Source: Azolla caroliniana
Taxonomy: Eukaryota > Polypodiophyta
DNA: 64,000 nt
Direction: 5' to 3'
Assembly: GCA_043228905.1 (NCBI GenBank)
Contig: JBHGNT010000001.1
Span: 20,956,001 to 21,020,000 of the forward strand
Shown: positions 22,099 to 33,046 of the stretch, one piece after another
Position numbering within the stretch: the stretch's first letter is position 1
How the letters are laid out: each line of letters opens with the position of its first letter
Made by a program: the position numbers and the translations under genes
The notes under the pieces: model-generated
Databases searched by the model: none
What the model was told of the DNA's origin: nothing
The model's input: only the letters and a program-made list of their open reading frames with translations

Positions 22099-24653
22099 GA
22101 TGCTCGAGAGGGATCAATTTGTGCTAGAATGGCTTGAGCGAAAACATCTGTCTTCAAGTCCTCACGTATGGTATCGATAACGTGGGAATCCAAGGGCATA
22201 CCGAAGACCTGTGTTGCTTGTAGTCATGCCGGTCCCAAGATTACTTGCTTTAAGTTGTGTGAGAGGCAGAACAAGCTTTGAGTAATCCTGTATGAACTTG
22301 CGGTAAAAATTGGCAAAGCCTAAAAAGCATTGCGCATCTCGCAATGAATGCAGAGTTTGCCACTCTACCACCATTTTGACCTTAGCTGGATCCATGGAGA
22401 TGCCTTCCGAGGAAATGACATAGCCCAGAAATTCTACTTGGTTGCAACCGAAACTACATTTTTCTAGTTTTGCATAAAGACCATGTTCTCGAAATCGTTT
22501 TAGTACTAACAGTACATGGGAATCATGCTCTTCTTCGTTCTTTGAATAAACCAGTAAATCATCCAAATAGATGATCAAAAAATCATCCAAGAGATCTCGA
22601 AATATATCATTTGCCATGTGCTGGAAGACTGTTGGTGCATTAGTGAGTCCGAATGGTATGACCATATACTCGAAGTGCCCATATTTGGTGCGAAAAGTAG
22701 TCTTCCATTCATCTCCTCTTCTCCTGGTCAGATCCGTACTAGGTTATAGGCTCCTCGTAAGTTGATCTTTGTGACGAACCTTGCACCATTGATCCGTTCT
22801 AATAGACTTGAGATAAGGGGGAGTGCATACCTATTCCTGATGGTGACTTTATTCAACCCAGAGTAATCTACGACGAGACAAAGTGATTCATCCTTTTTCT
22901 TGATGAAGAAAATGGGTGTGCCAGCTGGAGATTTCGAATGTCGAATGAAACCATTTGCCAAATTCTCCTCTATATAGGCTCGAAGCACTTCTAGCTTGGT
23001 TGGTGACAAATTGTAGATCGGTCCCCATGGTGGCTCTTTTCCTGGTTGTAAATCGATGGGGCAATCATATGGTCGATGGTGAGGAAGCGTATTAGCTCGT
23101 ACATTATCGAACACATTGGCATAATGACAATATTTCTCTGGAAGTTGAACGGTGAACTCCTCTTTATTGATACTGGAGGGGTTTACTGATATTGCGAAGA
23201 GAAACATTTCCTCCTTGCGTCCTTCCTCACACAAATGATGTAGCGAAATGGTTGCAATCTTATGAGTAGATCCTCGGGTTTGTTGACACCGTATTTCTCT
23301 TGTTCTCCAATCTATGGCTGGGTTATGTAATTCGAACCATGGTAATGCCAAAACAATGGGATGTTCTAGGATACTAATTATATTAAATGATACTACACAC
23401 GCTAATTTATCTAGGACAATATTAATGGGTTCGCACTCTTCTATAATATTCCCGGAATCAATGGGACGACCATCAATGACTACTACAGAGGTTGGACATG
23501 GGAGTTTCTTCAGGGATATCTGATGAGCTTGGGCAAAATTCCCATCCATGAAGCAAGAGTTGGCTCCGGAATCTAAGAGTGCTAAGACATGTACTAGGGG
23601 AGTACTTTTAGTACTAACCATTACTTGAGCTAAGAACACATTGCTAACTTTCTTAGAGGAAATGGAACCACTAATGGGCTGCAAAGATCTAGGGTTGTCT
23701 AACCAAACGACTCCTATTTTGGTTGGACTTAATCATTTAACTCTTCTTCTAGTTGACTAAGGATTTCAAATTTTTTTGAAAGGCTTGGCCTATTAGGACT
23801 ATCAGACACACCTAGAGAAATAGACTCGGGTTTAGTACTATTAGTACTAGCGGTTATTTGATTTACCTGCCTTTTCGGCCGATGGGGGCAGTTCACTGCA
23901 ATATGCCCCAGTCCACCGCAATAAAGACATAATCAATTTGCCTTGCGTCGCTGCTTTTCTTCTTCTAATAGTGGTCCGCAACGACATGTTGTGTCAATTT
24001 CCATTGAAGTTGGTGTATTTGTTGGAGACGTATTGAATGACTCCCTTGGGAAAGGCTTTGCTACGATTGAAGTATAGGTGGGCTCTGATCTTGTCCGTGG
24101 TATTTGGAACTGACGTTCCGAACGTCGTTCGAAGAGGCGATTATCGCATCACACCGCACGATTGATTGCTTCTGTTAATGACTTTGGCTCCTCGGGGAAA
24201 GTTAAGAGTAAATCTTTAACATCATTATGTTGGCCAAAACGAAATTGCTCCATTAGTGCTTGGTCATCCCAGGGAATATCGGTAGCGAGAAGACGGAAGT
24301 CCGCAACATAAGCTGAGGCCGGCCGCTCACCTTGGTGCAATCTTTGGATTTTGTTGATTGTTGTTCTAACACTGTCGGTATCTCCAAAACAGGCTTTAAA
24401 CTCGGTAATAAACTCTTCGAAATTATTTAACAAGGGAGAGTTTTTTCCTAACAAGGGGGCGAACCATGCCAAAGTCGTGCCACTAAGTAGAGTGCCTACT
24501 AGTCCCACTCGTGATGCATCGGTGGGATATCGAGAAGGATGCATTTGAATGACTAATCGTACCTCATTAAGGAATCCTCTAAACTGCGATCGCGTTCCAT
24601 CGAATTTCATGGGAAGGCCGATCTTGGGTTCTTTATGAATCCCTTGCGTACTG
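22099..24653 (-). pseudogene. Tcn1/sushi-like gypsy gag (C-terminal part), protease and RT
   Basis: On the minus strand, gag (24610-24149) has FRGFLNEVRLVIQMHPSRYP and LLSGTTLAWF. This layout is known from Tf1/sushi-class elements and the domesticated PEG10/RTL genes. A CLYCGGLGHIAVNC knuckle lies near 23890. Protease LLDSGANSCFMD is near 23550, followed by LPWFELHNPAIDW. RT (23100-22162) has [19 protein letters not shown] and YLDD near 22560, then GFANFYRKFI. A piece of the RT-RNase H connection remains to about 22100, where the element is broken off. Stops interrupt the gag-protease linker and the middle of RT. Its N-terminus lies beyond an insertion, at 27863-28084. Confidence 0.8.
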
Positions 24654-24994
24654 TGTTGTTGGGGTGGGGGGTGAAGCCTAGAATGGTTTCACCCCCCTCC
24701 CAAGGGGGTTACGATAGTGAGAGAGCTAGAGAGAGAGAAAAATAGAAAATGACACAATGTGAGGGGTGAAATGTATATCCATTAGATGCCCCATAAGGGG
24801 TTTATATAATACATAATGTAACGGTATATAATGACCATTACGAAAGAGACGATCGTTACACTCTTGTCACATGCACATAATTGTGCATGTGCTCACACAT
24901 ACTCATCCTCACATACTCATTTACTTTACACATACACATCAACCACATCATTACACATAATCTTATGCCTCCCCGTATATTCTTACAAGTAACA
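24654..24994. mobile_element. left LTR of the gene-carrying element
   Basis: It carries an opening inverted repeat (ggggtgaagcc...ggtttcaccccc), 'gccccataaggggtttatat', and the palindrome 'gcacataattgtgc'. It differs from the right LTR mainly by an extra segment of about 25 bp near 24940. Confidence 0.85.
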
Positions 24995-25269
24995 CATTGC
25001 ACGCTTGTGGAACAGTGCATTGCACGGTGAACCCACTCGCCATGGCAACTCTTCTCGACTGGAACTCCATTGGTCGTCTCAACGGTTGGAAATCCCTTGA
25101 CCGGATCACTGCTCTACGATCGATAACTTCAATCGGAGCTTTGCTTGACTCGAACCTTCTCGTTCGGTCAGCACAAGTTGTGATTGGATCATACACCAAT
25201 CGGCTAGTTCAATGTGGCATGGGTCGTGAAATCGTGTTGTGCATTTGTGCAATGTTTCTTTCATCATGT

Positions 25270-25580
25270 GAAATTAGTTTTATATTTTTTACCCTTTGGT
25301 CTTTAAAATTTTTACCCTCAAATTTTTTGAAATTTTATTTTCGGCCCTTGTGTTTTCGAAATTCTGCATTCTGCCCTCCAAATTTTGAAATCTCATTTCA
25401 TGCCCTTGAGCTTTTGAAATTTCATCTTCTTTTCCCTTAAGCTTTTGAAAATTTGTCTTCTACCCTCCAGTTTTTGAAATTTGGTCTCATGACCTCGAGC
25501 TTTTGAAATTCCGTCATATGCCCTCGAACTTCTGAAATTCGGTTTTGATGCCCTCCAATTTTGAAATTTTGAGATCTGCC
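25270..25580. repeat. about nine imperfect 29-bp tandem repeats
   Basis: Units of the form ttttgaaatttc...gccctcgagc repeat across the stretch with many substitutions. On the minus strand part of it is open and reads as degenerate FQKLEG-type units. I regard that frame as a by-product of the repeat rather than a gene. Confidence 0.75.
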
Positions 25581-25619
25581 CCTCTCTTCTTGCCTTCTGA
25601 ATGCCCCTCTCTTCTTGCT

Positions 25620-26639
25620 TCCATTCATATTTTCACTTCTAGAGAATTGCAGCGGCAACGGCAACAACGGCAACAACGGTGGCAATGATTACGGCGGCTA
25701 TGGTAGCGGCGACGGCGACGACGATTGTGGTCCTTTCATTTGATGGATACCAATAATGATCATCGAAAATCGATTGATCTTCATTCCTTAGCCGTCTCGC
25801 TCACTGGGGTTTGGCAGATTGTAGTAGCATTTCATGGTGTTGGAGTAAGGGCAGGAGCTTGGCGTGCCACCATGATTGCGCTGCTCTCCAAGGACAACAA
25901 TTCATATCTCCGCGATGGATATTAGGCCCTGTATCTCGCTATTTCTTAGGCCTCAAAGTGAAGAAGTGAACACACATATAGCTTCTTAGAATTAGTTTCA
26001 CCTCAAACTTTTCATTACATGTGTGTAGTCGAGAAAACAACTTCTCTACTGAGCGCAACATATGGTTTGTGATCTTCATCCTCCTCATCACTAGATTCAT
26101 CCTCATCCTTATCTTCCATATTCTCATATCCAAGAAGGACAAATAAGGTAGCCTTTAAGATCCTTGACTATCGATGAAAACATGCAATACAAATAGTCAT
26201 GGCTATGGCGACCTTCCCTCTTTGATTAGAGTGCATGATGAACAACGTCCTCATCGATATTCACTTAAACTTGACTTGAGAAGGTTAGATGAATCCATCT
26301 CTCGTTTTCAGGCTGCACAGGAGATAGAAAAGCAGATAAAAGCAGAAGAAAGAGAAGGAGGCAGATTTGCTGACGATGAAGAGCTTCTCGAAGGTTCACT
26401 AGATCACCGTCTTGCAGTATTGATGATGGACCAACAAGCAAGTTCATCACTGTTACTGTTGAAGAGAGCACGAGATGGAAATGGTAGAGATGGAAGTGGA
26501 AGGAAGCCAACAAAGAAAATGACGATTGTGGTAGAGGAGAGCGAGCTCTCTAGCGATCTTGATCCATGTCAGAGGCATAGGAACGAGAGATGAAGAGAAA
26601 CAACTCGCCAAAATATTACAGGGACGAGGAGGATATGAT
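25620..26639. other. interior of the gene-carrying element, unrecognised
   Basis: A run of CGGCAACGG-type triplets (25650-25720) leads into sequence with short open stretches on both strands. These include a plus-strand 139-codon frame at 26174-26593 rich in Glu and Arg. I cannot assign any of it. It could be further captured gene sequence with introns. Confidence 0.4.
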
Positions 26640-27005
26640 TCTGGTCTGTTAGACGATGGTGAGCTTCAGCAATGGACTTGGTCGTTGTGCGGGATGTGAG
26701 CAAAAGCATGGAAGGGACGAAGCTTAAGCGAGCTATGGCGATGGTGGTGAGGAGCATGGGTTGTGTGGATAGTTTAAGCATCGTGACTTTCTTTGCAATA
26801 GCCAAGAGAATGATAGGGGATGGGAAGCAAGTCGCCATGGAAGTTGTAAATGCGTTGGCTTGCACATGAGGGACCGCCATATCTGAAGGTTTTTTTTTTC
26901 CAAAAACATATCTGAAGGTTCGCGTAAAGGTTCAGAGATTTTGAAGCAGAGGCGGTTCAAGAACCCTAGCCATATGTCCAAGGAAAGCTCCGTCATAGCC
27001 ATGCC
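26640..27005 (+). pseudogene. captured fragment of a plant vWA-domain (WAV3-type E3 ligase-like) gene
   Basis: Reading plus: MDLVVVRDVSKSMEGTK, then RAMAMVVRSMGCVDSLSIV, VAMEVVNAL, GTAISEG and EGSRKGSEILKQRRFKNP. This follows the vWA core of plant C3H4 RING proteins, where the site normally reads DVSGSM. Here the MIDAS motif is DVSKSM. A TGA after ALACT and an insertion with a short duplication (tctgaagg) near 26890 break the frame. Only about 110 codons of the domain are covered, and no RING finger is seen. The copy is inside an LTR element, so it was probably picked up by retrotransposition. Confidence 0.65.
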
Positions 27006-27545
27006 ATCGCCTATGTACCCTTCTACTTCTTCTTCCCCATTTGTTTCTTCTTCTTCCTCAGTTTCCTCTTCTACTTCTGTAGTTTGTGGCCCTATCTTCC
27101 CTATGCTTAGAGCTAATCAAGGAAGGGAACTCTTCTCAAACCAATTCTGACAGGAAAGTGGTATGTTGTTGCAGTTGCTTCTCTGCTCGGATTTGGCTCT
27201 TTCCACCGCCATAGATGTAGAAATGGTTGGGAGAGTACGAGTTGTGAAGCTCTCAATAACATGCTTGTCACTGTTCCCAAGCTTGTAAGTGAAATGGCCA
27301 ATTGTTGTGGACTTCCACAAGCTAGCCATGGCCAAAAGCAACAATGTTGATATGTATCTTCTCCTTCCCCATGACTGTAGATACCCGCAAATAGTCAAAC
27401 AAGGTAGATGAGAATTAGGGATAGAGACAGACACACACACCTTCACAATGCATAGAGAGAGAGAGAGAGAGGGATTAGTGACGAAGAGGGAAAGTGAGGA
27501 TAGACTTCCGCTCAAGGGAAGTTGTCCGTTCAAGCGTGCCAAAAG

Positions 27546-27862
27546 TGTTGTTGGGGTGGGGGGTGAAGCCTAGAATGGCTTCACCCCCCTCCCAAGGGGG
27601 TTATGATAGTGAGAGAGCTAGAGAGAGAGACAAATAGAAAAAGACACAATGTGAGAGGGGGAAAATGTATATCCATTAGATGCCCCATAAGGGGTTTATA
27701 TAATACATAATGTAACGGTAAATAATGACCATTACAAAAGAGACGACTGATACACTCTGTCACATGCACATAATTGTGCATGTGCTCACACATAATCATC
27801 CTCACATACTCATTTACTTTACACATACCCTTATGCCTCCCCGTATATTCTTACGGGTAACA
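27546..27862. mobile_element. right LTR of the gene-carrying element
   Basis: It is collinear with 24654-24994 and ends cttacgggtaaca, followed by tactg. Confidence 0.85.
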
Positions 27863-28084
27863 TACTGGGTCCTTGTTGTTGCATCTCTACTAAGGTTGCT
27901 TCGAGTTGTTGCATGCGTACCACTAGTTCCCCATGTTGTTGTTGCGTCTGTTGGTTTTCTAAGGAGATTTGTTGAAGATCCCCAACAACCGTTGATTTTC
28001 TTGTTCCAAAGCAAGGAACTTCTCTTTCAAGCATTGCAGCTTTGAGAAAACAGATTAATATTCTTGAGTGCTAACAGTGGCCAT
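27863..28084 (-). pseudogene. gag N-terminus of the Tcn1/sushi-like gypsy
   Basis: The ATG is at 28084 on the minus strand. The product is rich in Gln, Glu and Leu (QQISLENQQ, VVRMQQLEATLVEMQQQGP) and probably forms a coiled coil, as in sushi-class gag N-termini. It has stops and a frameshift. It is separated from the rest of gag by the LTR element at 24654-27862, whose 5-bp target copies tactg flank it. Confidence 0.65.
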
Positions 28085-28559
28085 AGTATGAGAGAAAAGA
28101 GGAATAAGAGATTAGTATGAAGGGAGGGAGAAGTAATAAGATAAGGGAAGAGAAGGAAGGAGAGAAAAATCGGTTCAAACTGTCAGGAGCAGTACTAAGA
28201 CAGAGAAGTACTGTCAAGAACAATACTAAAACAGAGAAGGAATTAGTACTAAAAGATGAGGATTAGTACTAAGGGAGGTGTAGAACTCTCGAGAGAAGGA
28301 AAGAGTGAGTGAGTGAGAGAGAGAGAGAGAGAGAATGAGGATAACAAAAGATATATATTATGTTAAGGGAATATATAATAGTAGCTAGGAGACTTAAGAC
28401 TGGCGTTGAACCGATTTGGTTCGAAATAATGCCTTGTGCCTCCTTTTATAGTGTTCTCAAGAGTACTCTTGAAGTTTCTAGAATGTTCGAGAATCTGGAA
28501 TATACATCAATTTTCTATAGTAAAACTTAAATGAAAATAATATTTTTTATATTACAACA
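28085..28559 (-). mobile_element. probable leader and 5' LTR of the Tcn1/sushi-like gypsy
   Basis: On the minus strand a start at tgttgtaata (28559) is followed by a TATA box (cactataaaaggagg, near 28440). The inner LTR end cannot be fixed because no second copy is present. I see no TGG-type primer site next to gag. Several AGTACT palindromes lie between 28190 and 28280. Confidence 0.5.
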
Positions 28560-28761
28560 TATAGTCAAATGGTCAAGAGCTTGACCCATGTAACATAAGG
28601 TCATGGGTTTGAGTCTTGCCATATCATGACACACACACTCTCTCTCCCCTTCCCTCCCTCCCATGTACTCTCTATGTGTTTCAAGCTTTCCATTAAACCT
28701 TCGTTCTATTTTCTCTTGCTATCCGGCTAAGCCAATTGTGTCTACAAGCTTCCACACGTAA
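28560..28761 (+). mobile_element. copia LTR 3' fragment and a tRNA-like piece
   Basis: 28630-28761 has the R-U5 signature of the copia LTRs here: a CT-rich run, 'caagctttccattaaacc' and a tail. Just before it (28565-28620) is a short stretch with a B-box-like gggtttgagtcttgcc. Confidence 0.5.
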
Positions 28762-29046
28762 ACCCTTCACAACGTTCATACACACTAGATGTGCATGAGT
28801 AGCTTTTTTTCCCCTAGAAAATATGCGTGAGGATAACGTTTTCAACATCGAAAAACTATTTTTTTAACACACATGATGTGTTAGTACAATGGTAAGGGTT
28901 GAAATTGTTGACATGGAAGTATAGGGTTTGAATCCTGCCCTATGCATGTAACATACATTTGAATATTTTCTTCATTTTCTTCATGCTTATTCAATTGGGT
29001 TTTTTATAGGTTTTTCACATAGTGTACAAATTACACTACAACAACG
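28762..29046 (-). mobile_element. old LTR fragment of the gag-only (TGTCGTG) family
   Basis: It is collinear with the second half of the LTR at 32285. Shared parts are a 'cacactagatgtgcatgag' hairpin, a tRNA-like module, 'gccctatgcatgtaa', and the end 'cacatagtgtac...tacactacaaca'. It is followed by acgt, as at the young insertion. The other half is lost. Confidence 0.7.
28880..28942 (+). other. tRNA-like module in the old LTR fragment
   Basis: An A-box-like ttagtacaatggtaag and a B-box-like gggtttgaatcc are spaced about 44 bases apart, as in tRNA genes. Confidence 0.5.
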
Positions 29047-30329
29047 TGTAAGACATTCTACATCAATCCTCTCTGGCCAACATGGCTCAGAGGGACGTCA
29101 CATGTGATCGATGGGGTGTACAGTGTCGTCACTAGTCTCGACAACTCCTGGTTGCTCCGTCTTCTCCAAGATTGAGAACCATTGTTCATGGTTCGTCATG
29201 TAGGTAGAAGCTCCGGAGTAGTCGACGTACTACACCTCTTCCAGCTTCAAGGTGTGCACTCCCATCTAGTTAGCTTTGTGCTTCATCATGAATGCAAGTC
29301 CCATTCCGACTTGCCTTGAGCCCTCATTGTAGTGTGATGTTTGTCGTCTCTTGGAGTTGGCTCTATCTGATTCGACTTTGTCCAAATCGACCTTCTTTTT
29401 CCAGCACTCGCTCTCCTTGTGGCCTTTCTTGTCACAATACTAGAAGTCCATGGCTTTTCCTTGCCGGCTTTTGGCACCACACTTACTCCCTCTGCTCATG
29501 GAGGGTGCATTATTGTTGTCGGCATCCCTATTGTGCCTCTAATTCTACTCATATCGGCCGCCATTATTGCATGGTGATCCGTCTCTTCCACCACAACCAC
29601 AAGGCCGATCTGCCTCTCTGTACAATATCTAGTTGTGGGTGTGTGTGCTCTTCGAGGCACCCACGTGGTTCTCCTCTACAAGGAGCATTGACTGTAAGTT
29701 GAAGAAGGAAGGCATTTTCTCCCTCGTGCAGACCACCATTCGGAATGATCCAAACATCTGCGCCAGACCTTCGAGGTAGACCTGCACCATTTCGTCCTCA
29801 TCAATCATCACGTTGATGGATCCAAGCATGTCACAAATCTCCTTTATCTTGGAGGTGTAGTCGGTCACCGACATATCTCTCTATTGGATGTTGTTCAACT
29901 CTTGTCTAAGTTGCAACTTCTTGGCCATCGTGCTTGCGGCGAAGATCTTCTTCAATTTTCTCGAAGCTTCATTTCGCATCTTGGCATCCCAAACATAGTT
30001 GAGCATCTGATCGCTCACACAAGACGCAAAGCAGTACAAGACTCAGCTTGCTGCTTGCCATGCCAGGAATTCCCTATGTGTCAACTCCGGTGTTGCATCC
30101 TTTGCTTCATCCACGTAGCTCCAATAACAGTGTTCAAGCAAGTATCGATGCATCTTGTATGCCTAAGATGCATAGTTGCTCCTGTCGAGTTTTTTTTACG
30201 ACAACGAACTACCCATTTCTCTATTTATGTTCCTGTTGATTTATGTCCGAAAGATATTCTCCTTGTTTGTGTTAAAGCACTTGTTGGCTCCAAAGGATTC
30301 TTCTCAACCCTCACGGCACTCGGATACCG
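29047..30329 (-). pseudogene. copia gag-protease fragment (first remnant)
   Basis: On the minus strand, gag starts near 30240. Its middle part at 29874-29629 reads YTSKIKEICDMLGSINV, like the outer copia gag. A knuckle with one Cys codon replaced by a stop (29440-29385) and the start of protease (near 29180) follow. A degenerate primer site next to the LTR at 30330 reads ggtatccgag. Many stops and frameshifts are present, and everything past protease is missing. Confidence 0.75.
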
Positions 30330-31273
30330 TGTAAAAGGTTACGTGCGGAATCTTTTACACATTAGACACAATCGACTCAGCAAGACAATAGTTCACAGTT
30401 AGGTACACACTTAGGGTGGAGAGTACATAGAGATAGAGAGATAGATAGATAGAGATTGAGATTGAGATTGAGTTAGTAGACAACAAAATTTGAGTCTAAA
30501 TAATGATGCTCAATACATACAATGTGCTCATAGAGCACTCTTTATACCAGCCCTTGATAGTGGGCTGACACAAGTTGTTACGGGCATGACCATTTAATAT
30601 CCTGTGGTGAGAATTTACCGTAGTATTCTATACACATGGATAAGTGTGAGGGTTAAACGAGAGTGTAAAGAAGGGGAGGATTATTTTTAATCCTCGGGAT
30701 TGAGACAACCCATTAGGTCAAGTGTGAACTTGCCTGGGGGCCTTGGGTATCGCTATAAATAAGAGGCCTAGCTACCCTCATTTGATCATCTTTTGACTAC
30801 ATCGAGACTCTGCTCTTGTGGTGGGTCAACTCTTGTAGCGAGCGCGCCAGCACCAGGTACGACTCGACGCCACGGCGGTGGTATGGGACGCCGATCGAGG
30901 CTCGAGTCCGTCTCGATCCCTTCGCTTGGGGGTGGTCGGGTGGATCGGCACCCTTCTTTCTCTTTCTCCTTTCTATCTATCATTACTTTATCCATATCTT
31001 AAGCTTACTTTAGTACCTAGATCTCTAATACAAGTACCGACTATTACTTTAATGCTCACTTATGAGCTCTAACACTAACTTGCCTATAATATTCTTATTA
31101 CTAAAATAGGAATGTAGGCCCTAATGACCTGTTGGCTTCCAGCCGATCCATCTTACGACTTTTGCAGTCGATCCTTTAGTCGATCTAGCTTTCGACTTCT
31201 TCAATCGAGTTCCCTCAATCGATCGGCTTTTAGCGTCTTTAGCCGATTCGGCTCATGTTGAGCTTGTCACTCA
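30330..31273 (-). mobile_element. minus-strand copia LTR, split by a solo chromovirus LTR
   Basis: The two parts are 30330-30575 and 31036-31273, about 484 bp once the solo LTR and one caagt copy are removed. On the minus strand it starts tgagtgacaagctcaac, like the LTR at 43208-43535. Copia sequence lies on both sides: gag with a primer site on the left, and integrase on the right without a polypurine tract. Confidence 0.7.
30571..31035 (+). mobile_element. solo LTR of the chromovirus family (30576-31030)
   Basis: It runs from tgttacgggc to ctctaata, 455 bp, with target duplication caagt at 30571-30575 and 31031-31035. It is collinear with the LTR at 41954 but clearly more diverged than the two LTRs of the full element, so it is an older insertion. 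It contains a 'gctataaataagagg' promoter segment. Confidence 0.93.
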
Positions 31274-32223
31274 ATAGCCTCGAAAACTCAGTACCGACTC
31301 GCACTGAGACTCACGTTTTGTGCAAGTCCCCAAACATCCAAATGGATCAAATTGACCTTGTTGTAGATCCGATTGTGCTCATTGGGGAATGGAAGCGGAT
31401 GTTGCTTTTTGAGTTGATACACTTTATAGATTTGGCCTTTACAACCACTGAATTTTGACAAGCTAAAAATGAAAAATTTCGACTGCATGCCATGAAGTCT
31501 CCGAAAGTTGATGTGGTTGAACCACTTGTGCCATAAGTTGATGTTTGAATCCACTTTCTGTCCTTTAGCATACACTGCGGTGCTGACATCATTGATGTCG
31601 AGGATAAACATTTGGACTTCTCTCATCCTTGTGCAATTAACCAACCGTCATTCTCGATTAAGCATCCATCTTGATTGAATCATACTTGCATGCCCTGGTC
31701 GACAATTTGTTTGACCGACACCAGGTTCTTGGTGATTGTTGACACAAGCAATATGTTCTTCATGGACCCTCTCTAACTGACATGAATCAAAGGAACATCT
31801 CCAATATGTTCAATAGTGTGGATGGTGTCATCACCGGTTTTCACGTACCCCAGCTGATCGGGCTTCTGTAAGCTCATGAACCATTCCTCATGGTTCATCA
31901 TATGGTTTGATGCTCCTGAATCGACATACCACACCTCTTCTTGTTTGGAGGTGCTTGCTTCCATTGAATTTGCACTATGCTTCATCACAAATATGGGATC
32001 ACCACCCAACCGTCCCATATCACAGGCACAGTGCAACCTTTGTCGACTTCCCAATTCGACCCTGCCCCCGGTTGTGCCTGATTCCGCTTTGCCCGAATTA
32101 ACCCGCTTCATCCAACATTCATCTTCTTTGTGGCCTTTCTTGTAGCAATACCAACAATCAATCGGCCTATCTTGTCGACTTGCGGCACTACTATGACTCC
32201 CCCCTACTAGTGGAGGGTCCTTG
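31274..32223 (-). pseudogene. copia knuckle-protease-integrase fragment (second remnant)
   Basis: On the minus strand: knuckle CWYCYKKGHKEDEC near 32150, protease WYVDSGASNHMM near 31930, pre-integrase LWHKWFNHINF near 31540, and integrase start HLDVWG near 31320. It is then joined to an LTR at 31273, so most of integrase, all of RT and RNase H are deleted. Its gag half lies beyond the chromovirus, at 42424-43193. The two halves rejoin across the target duplication ccttg. Confidence 0.8.
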
Positions 32224-32284
32224 TGTTACGGGCATGACCATATAATATCCCGTGGTGAGAATAGTCGTAGTATTCTATACACGT

Positions 32285-33046
32285 TGTCGTGCCTTTCGGC
32301 TCCGGATCGTTGCGTGAGTCGGGTGGGAACCGCTGGGGTTTTGGACTAGGAAGAGGAGAGTTTTAAGGCTAATAAGAATATAAATATGTTGTAAGAAAGA
32401 GTTATAGCAAACTCGTGAATCCCACGAGTGTATTGTATTTGATTAATCAATATGAATATAAGAATATAAACTTCGGTTGAAAGAGAATGATATAGAATTC
32501 TCGTGAATCCCACGAGTATAGTTTATTAATTGGTGTTTTTTAGAAACATATCCAGTTTCCAAATATTTTTCACACACCTATTACATTGTGCTCCCCATCC
32601 TTATATAGTGATGGGAGAGACTAAGCATAGCTACATGCTTTTTTTCTAATATGTTCATGCACACTAAATGTGCATGTGATGCTTTTCTAATCCTTGCTTT
32701 TATTTGCTAAATATAGTGCTCATGCACGCTAGATGTGCATGAGTCACTTTTTAGTCGCTTGCGTTTTTCTATAAAATATTCACGCACTCTAAAAATACAT
32801 GATTTACCTTTTAATAAAGGTAGGCGCAAATAAAGCACTTATAGTTATTAAATCTATTTATAAAACACTAAAGATAAGGTAGCATAATGGTAAAGTTGAG
32901 GTTTGGCTACGTGGAGGTACAAGGTTCAAATCTTGCCCTATGCACGTGATAAATATCTTGATTTTCTTATTTTATTTATTTATATGTAATTAAATCGGTT
33001 ATATTATTTTTACTTTTTCACGTAGTGTACGAAATACACTACGACA
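32285..33046 (-). mobile_element. 3' LTR of the gag-only element
   Basis: This left copy is the 3' LTR because gag runs on the minus strand towards it. It contains two ctcgtgaatcccacgag hairpins, 'catgcac...gtgcatg' hairpins, a tRNA-like module and a terminal hairpin (cgtagtgta...tacactacg). Confidence 0.95.
32875..32942 (+). other. tRNA-like module in the left LTR
   Basis: An A-box-like tagcataatggtaaag (32880-32895) and a B-box-like ggttcaaatct (from 32923) are 43 bases apart. It lies on the strand opposite to the element's own transcript. The same module recurs in the right LTR. Confidence 0.55.

Larger units (their letters stand above)
24649..27867. mobile_element. 3.2-kb non-autonomous LTR element carrying host gene sequence (24654-27862)
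   Basis: Two direct repeats start tgttgttggggtgg and end taaca: 24654-24994 (341 bp) and 27546-27862 (317 bp). The target duplication tactg lies at 24649-24653 and 27863-27867. The 2.55-kb interior has no gag or pol. It holds a repeat array (25270-25580), unrecognised sequence and a fragment of a vWA-domain gene. On the minus strand the right LTR is followed by tttggcacgcttg, which resembles the primer site at 7377. That favours minus orientation, but no clear polypurine tract is seen. Confidence 0.75.

Noticed and set aside
26174-26593. 139-codon open frame as a host protein gene
   Set aside because: It has no recognisable domain, lies inside an LTR element and overlaps open frames on the other strand. 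I describe the region as unassigned.
24654-27862. DNA transposon with terminal inverted repeats
   Set aside because: The 320-340-bp ends are direct repeats, with a 5-bp duplication. That is the LTR pattern.
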